Below, in pieces: positions 1-4,841 of a stretch of 6,198 bases of DNA. The notes below the pieces were generated by a model. That model was not told the DNA's origin. It was given only the letters and a program-made list of their open reading frames with translations, and searched no databases. This DNA is from Acidobacteriaceae bacterium (lineage in GTDB: Bacteria; Acidobacteriota; Terriglobia; Terriglobales; Acidobacteriaceae): NCBI GenBank assembly GCA_030042915.1, contig JASHYS010000205.1, positions 1 through 6,198 on the forward strand. The letters run 5' to 3'. The position numbers were made by a program, and so were the translations under genes. Position 1 is the stretch's first letter, and each line of letters opens with the position of its first letter.

Positions 1-243
1 AACAAGGCTGACTACGACCGTATTTTTATCGCCTATCCCGACATTCCTGTTCCGCACCTTACGCCTTTGTCGCCGCTCGACACCACCATCGATCCCGGCC
101 AGACGGTCGAGGGCAGCTTTGTTTCCTCCTTCAAAATGACCAAGCAGGATTGGGACGCGCGCAAGAAGCTGGACTATACCTTGAGTTTCCGCTACCAACC
201 CAGCCTTGAAGTCGCGCCCCAGGGCGCCATTACTGAGCAGTAG
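1..243 (+). CDS. C-terminal part of an unrecognised protein (5' end outside window)
   Basis: The frame starting at base 1 stays open for 80 codons and stops at TAG (241-243). The start lies upstream of the window, so length and N-terminal features are unknown. The visible part is mixed polar and hydrophobic, with alternating patterns typical of a beta-sandwich: a proline-rich stretch (IPVPHLTPLSPLD), then a DPGQTVEGSF segment, a lysine-rich segment (KMTKQDWDARKKLDY) and a final strand-like TLSFRYQPSLEVAP. A layout of this kind occurs in small extracytoplasmic domains that follow a membrane anchor (DUF2393- or FxLYD-like), but this is a resemblance only and I do not recognise the family. It is read as real because the frame is open with balanced amino-acid composition and the gene opposite ends just where this one stops. 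Its last 14 bases overlap the 3' end of the opposing coiled-coil gene. Confidence 0.72.
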   Translation, partial: NKADYDRIFIAYPDIPVPHLTPLSPLDTTIDPGQTVEGSFVSSFKMTKQDWDARKKLDYTLSFRYQPSLEVAPQGAITEQ

Positions 244-1066
244 GCGGAACGGGCGCGTTCTTGGGCGTAGACAGATACCCGGTTATCTGGTTCTTTGAGT
301 TGATGGTGTTCACTACCACCTCAAACAGCGCGGGATCCTTGCCGGCATAGAACTGCAGAGGTTCGTTCACGTTCCGGTCCCTCTTCTCATACACCTTGTC
401 GTCGGCATAGATGTCGAGCGTGAACTTGCTTCTCTTCTCGTCGGTGCGCCGCAATTCCATGCTCACCGTGCCCACGGGCTTCTTCTGCCCCTTGGTCAGG
501 GTGAACTCGTAGAAGTTGCGGTCGCCTTTGTGCTCCAGCGTCACCAGCTCGTCATGATTGCGGGCGATGACGGAGTTGGTGTTGGTAAGGTCGCCGCGCA
601 CCTGCTGGAGCTGGGTGATGGTGGTGTCCAGATCGCTCCGGGTCTTGCCCAGGTCGGTCTTCACGCCGCCCACATCGGTCTTCACGTCAGACACTTCGTT
701 CGAAACCGAGCTCACTTGCTGAGCGGTCTGCTTTTGCTCGCTCTCCAGCCGCTCATTGTCGGCTTCCTCTTGCTGGATGATGGCCTGGGCGCGCTGGTCC
801 AGTTGCTTTTGCGTCAGCCCATTCGCCTTGCTCAGTTCGTCTGTGTCCACCTGGAGCCGCGCTTCGGTTTCGCGCAAGCCGGCGGCCAGTTGCGTGTTCT
901 GCTGCTTGGCGTCGGCCAGTTCGGCCTGCGCGGTGCTCAACCGGCTGCTTAGCGTGAAGCACCAGATAAGGCTGGCTATTGCGGCCAGCAGGGCGATGGC
1001 CATCGCGGCCATAAACGCGCCGGAGTATGTCCTCTGGGGTTCTTGGGGTTCTTCAGTTTCGCTCAT
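230..1066 (-). CDS. Membrane-anchored coiled-coil protein of unknown function
   Basis: This 278-residue protein starts at the ATG at 1066-1064. An AGGAAAGG ribosome binding site lies six bases upstream, so this start is preferred over an in-frame ATG 13 codons further out (1105) that lacks one. Order of parts: a short acidic N-terminal tail (residues 1-15, rich in Glu and Pro); one hydrophobic helix (about 16-39, AFMAAMAIALLAAIASLIW), best read as an uncleaved membrane anchor; a long Gln/Glu/Asp/Lys-rich coiled coil (about 40-175); and a compact C-terminal domain (about 181-270) with FYEFTLTKG, TVSMELRRTD and LDIYADDKVYEKRDRNVNEP segments, probably beta-rich. Residues 125-159 form five uninterrupted heptads with Val or Leu at each first position. 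The most likely topology is a single anchor with the coiled coil outside the cytoplasm, but the charge balance is not decisive. The C-terminal part looks constrained enough to be a conserved domain, but I cannot name it. It is transcribed divergently from citrate synthase. Confidence 0.88.
   Translation of the reverse strand: MSETEEPQEPQRTYSGAFMAAMAIALLAAIASLIWCFTLSSRLSTAQAELADAKQQNTQLAAGLRETEARLQVDTDELSKANGLTQKQLDQRAQAIIQQEEADNERLESEQKQTAQQVSSVSNEVSDVKTDVGGVKTDLGKTRSDLDTTITQLQQVRGDLTNTNSVIARNHDELVTLEHKGDRNFYEFTLTKGQKKPVGTVSMELRRTDEKRSKFTLDIYADDKVYEKRDRNVNEPLQFYAGKDPALFEVVVNTINSKNQITGYLSTPKNAPVPPTAQ
654..686. repeat. 12-bp direct repeat with 21-bp period inside the coiled-coil gene
   Basis: TCGGTCTTCACG occurs exactly at 654-665 and again at 675-686. 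The 21-base period equals seven codons, one heptad. On the coding (minus) strand it encodes the repeated VKTD cores of adjacent heptads. A third, degraded unit can be seen near 633-648. This is what recent tandem duplication of a heptad would leave behind. Confidence 0.8.
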
Positions 1067-1119
1067 TCTTAGCCTTTCCTGCTGAGGTGGGTGTCTGAAC
1101 CGCACCGTCTGGGATGGGG

Positions 1120-1141
1120 GGCGTCTTTCCGGTTAGACGCC
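1120..1141. promoter_or_regulatory. Inverted repeat upstream of the coiled-coil gene
   Basis: GGCGTCT (1120-1126) and AGACGCC (1135-1141) are perfect reverse complements around an eight-base loop. On the minus strand the stem lies about 55 to 75 bases before the ATG of the coiled-coil gene, so it could be a leader hairpin or a protein binding site. No T tract follows on either strand, so it does not look like an intrinsic terminator. Confidence 0.4.
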
Positions 1142-1328
1142 GTTTGAAGAGAAAAATGTTTCAATTCTTCCGGAAACTGCTGGCTTTCATAGTCTTACAG
1201 CAGGCCGTCCTTAGAAGCCGGACGCAGGTAACTTTGTGCGCATTTCCGGCCAAGGAACAGAATATCAGCAGGCAGCAAGGGGGCAAGCTGCAAGGGCAAA
1301 ATAGGACACTACCCCCGTCCCATCTTCC

Positions 1329-1358
1329 GTGACAAGCACAGAACGGCTGGGCTATAAA
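1329..1358 (+). promoter_or_regulatory. Candidate sigma-70-type promoter for citrate synthase
   Basis: A GTGACA box (1329-1334) and a TATAAA box (1353-1358) each match the housekeeping consensus at five of six positions and are separated by 18 bases. Transcription would begin near 1365, giving a leader of about 90 bases before the citrate synthase ATG. Assigned by eye only; no other pair in this gap matched as well. Confidence 0.42.
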
Positions 1359-1399
1359 GGACTTTAGCTCAATTTTTGGCGTCAAACCTCAAGAGAGCG

Positions 1400-1444
1400 C
1401 CGGGATTTAAGCCCGGGCCGACCTATCAGGCGCCTGAAAGGGAG
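1400..1444 (+). promoter_or_regulatory. Structured leader and ribosome binding site of citrate synthase
   Basis: Within the predicted leader, CCGGG (1400-1404) can pair with CCCGG (1412-1416) across a seven-base AT-rich loop. Ten bases later TCAGGCGCCTGA (1426-1437) is a perfect 12-base palindrome. The purine-rich ribosome binding site AAGGGAG (1438-1444) begins at the very next base and lies 11 bases from the ATG, slightly longer than usual. The palindrome could be a dimeric repressor site or could affect access to the ribosome binding site; neither is shown by the sequence alone. Confidence 0.45.
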
Positions 1445-1455
1445 ATTTTTCTACC

Positions 1456-2592
1456 ATGTCGACCGCTGTGGCAGGAAAGGGACTGGAGGGAGTGGTCGCC
1501 GCCAACTCCGGCATCTGCTGGATCGACGGCGAAGCGGGCATCCTTTCCTATCGCGGCATCGACATTCACGAGCTGGCCGAGCACTCCACCTTCGAGGAAG
1601 CTACCTACCTGCTGTGGAACGGCATGCTGCCCAACGAGTTGGCGCTGCGCGAATTCTGCGGCCAGCTGGCGCTGGCGCGCTCTCTCGATCAGCGGGTCAT
1701 CGATCTGATGTGCAGCTTTCCCACTTCGGCTACGCCGATGGAAGTGCTGCGCACCACTGTTTCGGCCCTCAGCTTCTACGATGCCGACGAAAGAGACAAC
1801 TCCCACGACGCCAACGTGCGCAAGGCCTACAATCTGACCGCACAGATCGCCATGATCGTGGCCATTTACGATCGGCTGCGCAAAGGCAAGGAAGTTGTGG
1901 CGCCTGACCGCTCGCTGTCGCATGCCGGCAACTTCCTGTGGATGCTCACCGGCGAAGAGCCCTCCGAAACCGCGACGCGAACTTTGGACATCGCCCTCAT
2001 TCTGCACGCCGACCACGAGCTCAACGCCTCCACTTTTGCCGCCCGCGTCATTGCCGCCACTCTTTCCGACATTCACTCCGCCATCACCGGCGCTATCGGC
2101 GCGCTCAAAGGCCCGCTGCACGGCGGCGCCAACGAGGGCGTAATGCGCTTGCTGCTGACCATCGACAAGGAAGGCGCCGACCCCGTGGAGTACGTCAGAA
2201 GCATGCTGGCCGCGCGGCAGAAAATCTCAGGCTTCGGCCATCGCGTTTACAAAACGGAGGATCCCCGCGCCACCCACCTGCGCAAGATGAGCGAGCAGCT
2301 GGGCAACGATTCTGGGAATCCCAAGTGGTACAACATGTCGCGCGCCATCGAGCTCTTCATCAACCGGGAAAAGAAGCTCAACGCCAACGTGGACTTTTAT
2401 TCGGCGTCGACCTACGCCACTCTGGGCATCGACATCGATTTGTATACACCCATCTTTGCCGTCAGCCGCATCGCCGGCTGGGCCGCCCACGTCATCGAAC
2501 AACTCGACGACAATCGGCTCATCCGTCCCCGCGCCGAATATATCGGCCCGCCCTATCCGACGCACTGGATTCCGGTAGAAGAACGGCTGTAG
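1456..2592 (+). CDS. gltA: Citrate synthase, short (type I) form
   Basis: This enzyme condenses oxaloacetate with acetyl-CoA to give citrate and CoA in the cytoplasm, the first step of the TCA cycle. At 378 residues it matches the short dimeric class found in Gram-positive bacteria, archaea and several other phyla; the longer Gram-negative hexameric enzyme is about 430. Landmarks: the N-terminal SGICWIDGEAGILSYRGIDI segment (18-37); LHADHELNAS with His187 at the oxaloacetate-binding position; GPLHGGAN with catalytic His222; GFGHRVYKTEDPR with His262 and substrate-binding Arg271; NVDFYSA with catalytic Asp313; and the C-terminal SRIAGWAAHVIEQ and RLIRPRAEYIGP segments. No key residue is missing. 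The start is supported by AAGGGAG at 1438-1444 and by the normal position of the first conserved block. 2-methylcitrate synthase is closely similar and cannot be excluded by motifs, but no propionate-pathway gene lies nearby. The gene has its own apparent promoter and no obvious operon partner. Confidence 0.96.
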   Translation: MSTAVAGKGLEGVVAANSGICWIDGEAGILSYRGIDIHELAEHSTFEEATYLLWNGMLPNELALREFCGQLALARSLDQRVIDLMCSFPTSATPMEVLRTTVSALSFYDADERDNSHDANVRKAYNLTAQIAMIVAIYDRLRKGKEVVAPDRSLSHAGNFLWMLTGEEPSETATRTLDIALILHADHELNASTFAARVIAATLSDIHSAITGAIGALKGPLHGGANEGVMRLLLTIDKEGADPVEYVRSMLAARQKISGFGHRVYKTEDPRATHLRKMSEQLGNDSGNPKWYNMSRAIELFINREKKLNANVDFYSASTYATLGIDIDLYTPIFAVSRIAGWAAHVIEQLDDNRLIRPRAEYIGPPYPTHWIPVEERL

Positions 2593-2712
2593 AGAGCCCG
2601 CCAGATCGATTTCATTTCGTCTTGATTGCCAGGATTGCCGTCCCGCTGTACCATCGATTTTCTCCGGAAGACCGGACACTCCCTTGACTTTCCCCATTTG
2701 GAGGAGCCCGTC

Positions 2713-3207
2713 ATGATTCTTGGTATGAGTACGCACATGTTCACGCTGGTACACGTCATTTTGAGCCTGGCGGGAATCGCCACTGGCCTCAACGCGATCC
2801 TCGGCCTGGCCGCCAACAAGCTCTCCTCCGGCTTGACCGCTTTCTTTCTCGCTGCGACAGCGCTGACAAACATTACGGGATTCCTGTTTCCGTTTCATGG
2901 CGTTACACCCGGGATTGTTCTTGGAATCCTGTCGATGCTTGTCTTGCTGCTGGCCGCGGCGGCGCTCTATGGACAAAAGCTCGCGGGCGCCTGGCGCGGG
3001 ACCTATGTGATCAGCGCTACGCTTGCTCTCTACTTCAACGTCTTCGTGCTCTTTGCGCAGCTCTTTGCCAAGGTGCCGGCGCTGAAGGCTATCGCACCAT
3101 CGCAGTCCTCGCCCGCATTCGGCATCACGCAGCTTGTCGTGATGGGGGCGTTCGTTGTCATCGCGATCCGGTCATTCAAGGGCTTTCGCAGGACTGCGCG
3201 AGCGTGA
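2713..3207 (+). CDS. Small multi-helix inner-membrane protein, function unknown
   Basis: This 164-residue protein is mostly hydrophobic. The start at 2713 is fixed by a strong GGAGGAG site (2700-2706) six bases upstream; an open extension to 2626 has no such site. About five transmembrane helices can be seen at residues 9-33, 41-59, 67-86, 97-118 and 136-153, followed by a basic tail (KGFRRTARA) that should lie in the cytoplasm. Distinctive polar motifs sit at the helix ends: TGFLFPFHGVTP (55-66) between helices 2 and 3, and LYFNVFVLFAQLFAKVPALK (106-125) followed by a PSQSSPAF loop. From memory these resemble a widespread family of uncharacterised small bacterial membrane proteins with FPFHG and NVFVL...KVPAL motifs; I cannot verify this here. 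It lies 120 bases after citrate synthase in the same direction; that gap has no clear terminator or promoter, so co-transcription is possible. No function is proposed. Confidence 0.88.
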   Translation: MILGMSTHMFTLVHVILSLAGIATGLNAILGLAANKLSSGLTAFFLAATALTNITGFLFPFHGVTPGIVLGILSMLVLLLAAAALYGQKLAGAWRGTYVISATLALYFNVFVLFAQLFAKVPALKAIAPSQSSPAFGITQLVVMGAFVVIAIRSFKGFRRTARA

Positions 3208-3318
3208 GTCCTGCAAAGAGGTTGACCGCGCCGGAGCCCCATACCTTTTCGCGTTCTTTACGATTGGGATGGCATACTGTCGACATTGCCGGCTTTACCC
3301 ACCTTACGGAGGTCCTCT

Positions 3319-3834
3319 ATGAACCCAAGCCGCCTATCGCATGTCTCCACAACCTGCGCTTTCCTCTTCGCGCTCGCCCTCGCCGTCGTGGCCTTCGCCG
3401 GCGTGCCTTCCAAGGCGCAGCAGCTCGATCCCGTAAAGGGTCCAATGTCGCTTCAGGCGCCGGGGCCATTTTACGAAGGCTCGAAAGGCGGTGGCACGTA
3501 TGGATATTCCATCAAGTCTGATTTCGGGCGGGTGAAGTCATTCAGCTTTGCCAACGGCGAGACGCTGAAGGGAAAGTGCGATTCCGTGACCGCAGCTTCT
3601 GTCGACGCGTCGGCGCCTGCATCGCCTGACAGTAGCTCGCCGCAGACGAACCTGGCCACTACGTGGGACCTGATCTACGGGCCGGGTTATTACGCCGCCC
3701 ATGTGGCGGGCAACAAGGTCCTCGAGGGAACTTTCAGGGGAGACAAGGGCACCGTTCTTCATGTCCAGTCGCTCGACAATTTCGTTGCCGTGGGCGCAGA
3801 CAATCAGGGCAATCTTTACAAGATTGTCTGGTAG
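3319..3834 (+). CDS. Small secreted protein of unknown function
   Basis: The product is 171 residues. The start at 3319 has an ACGGAGGT ribosome binding site six bases upstream; an in-frame ATG at 3286 lacks one and would put 11 extra residues before the signal peptide. Residues 1-33 form a classic Sec signal peptide: a basic start (Arg5), a hydrophobic core (FLFALALAVVAFAGV) and a likely cleavage after Ser-Lys-Ala33. The mature part is about 138 residues with one cysteine (Cys87), a glycine-rich segment (YEGSKGGGTYGYSIK), a Ser/Ala/Pro-rich low-complexity stretch (about 92-110) that looks like a linker, and a C-terminal half (about 112-171) with WDLIYGPGYYAAHVAGN, LEGTFRGDKGTVLHV and a final YKIVW. 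The pattern suggests a small beta-rich periplasmic or secreted domain. There is no lipobox, so it is not a lipoprotein. I do not recognise the family. It converges on lpxK with 17 bases between the two stop codons. Confidence 0.85.
   Translation: MNPSRLSHVSTTCAFLFALALAVVAFAGVPSKAQQLDPVKGPMSLQAPGPFYEGSKGGGTYGYSIKSDFGRVKSFSFANGETLKGKCDSVTAASVDASAPASPDSSSPQTNLATTWDLIYGPGYYAAHVAGNKVLEGTFRGDKGTVLHVQSLDNFVAVGADNQGNLYKIVW
3797..3830 (+). other. Two overlapping alternative hairpins at the 3' end of the secreted-protein gene
   Basis: CAGACAATC (3797-3805) and GATTGTCTG (3822-3830) are perfect nine-base complements with a 16-base loop. Inside, CAATCTT (3810-3816) and AAGATTG (3820-3826) form a second seven-base stem with a three-base loop, and the two stems share bases 3822-3826, so only one can form at a time. 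The structure ends just before the TAG stop codon. No T tract follows on the plus strand, so it is not a standard intrinsic terminator, though it lies where a convergent junction would need one. Confidence 0.5.
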
Positions 3835-3851
3835 CTGATTGGGCGCATTAC

Positions 3852-4841
3852 TCAGTCCGCAGCGGGGACGCGCCCGATAAGCCAATCAATCGCGGCTGCC
3901 TCATTCTGAATTTCCATCCGCAGCTTCACTACTTCCCACGGAATCCACCCGGGAAGATTGCCTGCCATGGCGCGCAGCCGTACGCGATCCTTTTCCGTGG
4001 TCAGAAGCGCAGTCGCTTTAGCTTTGTGCGCCGCCGCAGCAATGCGCTCGAGATCGGGCGGCGCGTAATTGTGATGATCGCCAAAGGCGATACCCTCCGC
4101 CAGCGGCACGCCCGCGTCTCGAATCCCGGCAAAGAACTGCTCCGGGCGCGCGATCCCGCAAAATGCCACCACAGGGCCGTCGAGACGCGGCACCTCCATT
4201 CTCCTTCGCATCTGCCAGATCTCAGCGCCCAAGCCACGCGACCTGATCTCCTTTTCGAGTTCCGGCTCGTCAGCCGGAATCGCAATCACGTGTGCGCGCT
4301 CCGCTGCAGTCAACGGTTCGCGCAAATTGCCTGCAGGCAGCAAATGGTCGTTCAGATCGTTCCTGCTCAGCAGCAGAATGTCCACGTCGCGATGGAGCTG
4401 GCGATGCTGAAACCCATCGTCGAGGAGATGCACTTTGAGGTTGGGAAGCGTGTAGCCCGCTTCAGCAAGAAGACCGGCTTGGTACCGCTCTGCCGCAACG
4501 TAGACAGGCACGCTGGTCTCGCGCGCAATCACCAGCGGCTCATCTCCGAACTCGTCAACAGTACCTCTGGAGTCGACCAGGCGCGGGAGAGCTGAGCGTC
4601 GCCCGTAACCCCGCGAAAGCACATCGGCGAGCACGCTGCGGTGTATGAACGCGCGCGCCAGCGCAATCACCAGCGGCGTCTTTCCCGCTCCGCCCGCCGA
4701 CAAACTCCCCACGCTCACCACGGGGCAACGCAAACGGCGCACCGGTTTGAACCCCGTGCGAAGCTGTGCCTCTCGCAGCGCCAGCCCGAACCGGTAAATG
4801 GGGACGAGAGGCCAAAGCAGCGGACGCGGAGCGCGGCTCAT
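3852..4841 (-). CDS. lpxK: Tetraacyldisaccharide 4'-kinase (LpxK)
   Basis: LpxK transfers the gamma phosphate of ATP to the 4'-hydroxyl of the tetraacylated lipid A disaccharide-1-phosphate, giving lipid IVA, at the cytoplasmic face of the inner membrane. The 329-residue length is close to that of the E. coli enzyme (about 328). Landmarks: an N-terminal amphipathic/hydrophobic segment (8-22) typical of its membrane attachment; the P-loop VGSLSAGGAGKTP (44-56); LSRGYGR (75-81); GDEP (99-102), holding the Asp expected to take part in catalysis; LLDDGFQHRQL (139-149); FGDHHNY (253-259), with the His that in the Aquifex enzyme pairs with that Asp; and TTEKD (281-285). The start at 4841 is chosen because the N-terminus then fits the family, a GGAG lies eight bases upstream, and the ATG overlaps the waaA stop (ATGA). 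An ATG six codons upstream, inside waaA, is less likely. It is co-transcribed downstream of waaA. Confidence 0.95.
   Translation of the reverse strand: MSRAPRPLLWPLVPIYRFGLALREAQLRTGFKPVRRLRCPVVSVGSLSAGGAGKTPLVIALARAFIHRSVLADVLSRGYGRRSALPRLVDSRGTVDEFGDEPLVIARETSVPVYVAAERYQAGLLAEAGYTLPNLKVHLLDDGFQHRQLHRDVDILLLSRNDLNDHLLPAGNLREPLTAAERAHVIAIPADEPELEKEIRSRGLGAEIWQMRRRMEVPRLDGPVVAFCGIARPEQFFAGIRDAGVPLAEGIAFGDHHNYAPPDLERIAAAAHKAKATALLTTEKDRVRLRAMAGNLPGWIPWEVVKLRMEIQNEAAAIDWLIGRVPAAD

Larger units (their letters stand above)
1067..1455. other. Divergent intergenic region between the coiled-coil gene and citrate synthase
   Basis: These 389 bases separate two divergent starts and hold no convincing gene. 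The stretch is less GC-rich than its neighbours. It contains an inverted repeat near the minus-strand gene (1120-1141), TTCCGG three times within about 120 bases (1127-1132, 1168-1173, 1244-1249, the second inside the palindrome TTCCGGAA), a short GCAGC/GCTGC hairpin (1272-1291), a plausible promoter reading right (1329-1358), a CCGGG/CCCGG hairpin (1400-1416) and a 12-base perfect palindrome (1426-1437) touching the citrate synthase ribosome binding site. I found no good promoter for the minus-strand gene. A 58-codon reading frame from an ATG at 1156 has a weak purine-rich lead but uses codons unlike the neighbouring genes (ATA, TTA, AGA, AGG, CTA) and is not called. Confidence 0.7.

Noticed and set aside
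1272..1316. GGGGG/CCCCC and GCAGC/GCTGC pairings and repeated CAAGGG in the divergent gap
   Set aside because: Short pairings with long loops in a compositionally biased stretch; no consistent RNA fold or known riboswitch pattern could be drawn.
1114..1332. 72-codon plus-strand frame in the divergent gap, with a possible inner start at 1156
   Set aside because: The first ATG lacks a ribosome binding site. The inner ATG has only a weak purine lead. Codon use (ATA, TTA, AGA, AGG, CTA) is unlike the neighbouring genes and no conserved segment is visible.
1426..2121. 231-codon minus-strand frame across citrate synthase
   Set aside because: It lies opposite a certain gene, its composition mirrors the citrate synthase codons, and no ribosome binding site supports the start.
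2624..2639. GATTGCC repeated twice, nine bases apart, after citrate synthase
   Set aside because: Two seven-base copies in a short gap are within chance, and no promoter or binding motif accompanies them.
2663..2676. TCCGG-AAGA-CCGGA hairpin between citrate synthase and the membrane-protein gene
   Set aside because: The stem is only five bases, with no T tract and no partner extending it, so it is too weak to call a terminator.
1938..2687. 249-codon plus-strand frame within and beyond citrate synthase
   Set aside because: It is extremely rich in Arg and His, which is the shifted-frame shadow of GC-rich codons, and most of it overlaps a well-supported gene.
2227..2976. 249-codon minus-strand frame spanning the end of citrate synthase and the membrane-protein gene
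   Set aside because: It runs opposite two supported genes, with a charged low-information translation and no start signal.
3222..3280. Possible promoter (TTGACC at 3222) before the secreted-protein gene
   Set aside because: No acceptable -10 box lies 16-18 bases downstream, and other pairs in this gap have wrong spacing.
3663..4595. 310-codon open frame on the plus strand opposite lpxK
   Set aside because: It is antisense to a motif-complete LpxK, it begins inside the secreted-protein gene in another frame, and its translation is an Arg/His/Gln-rich mixture with no domain. Long antisense frames are common in GC-rich genes.
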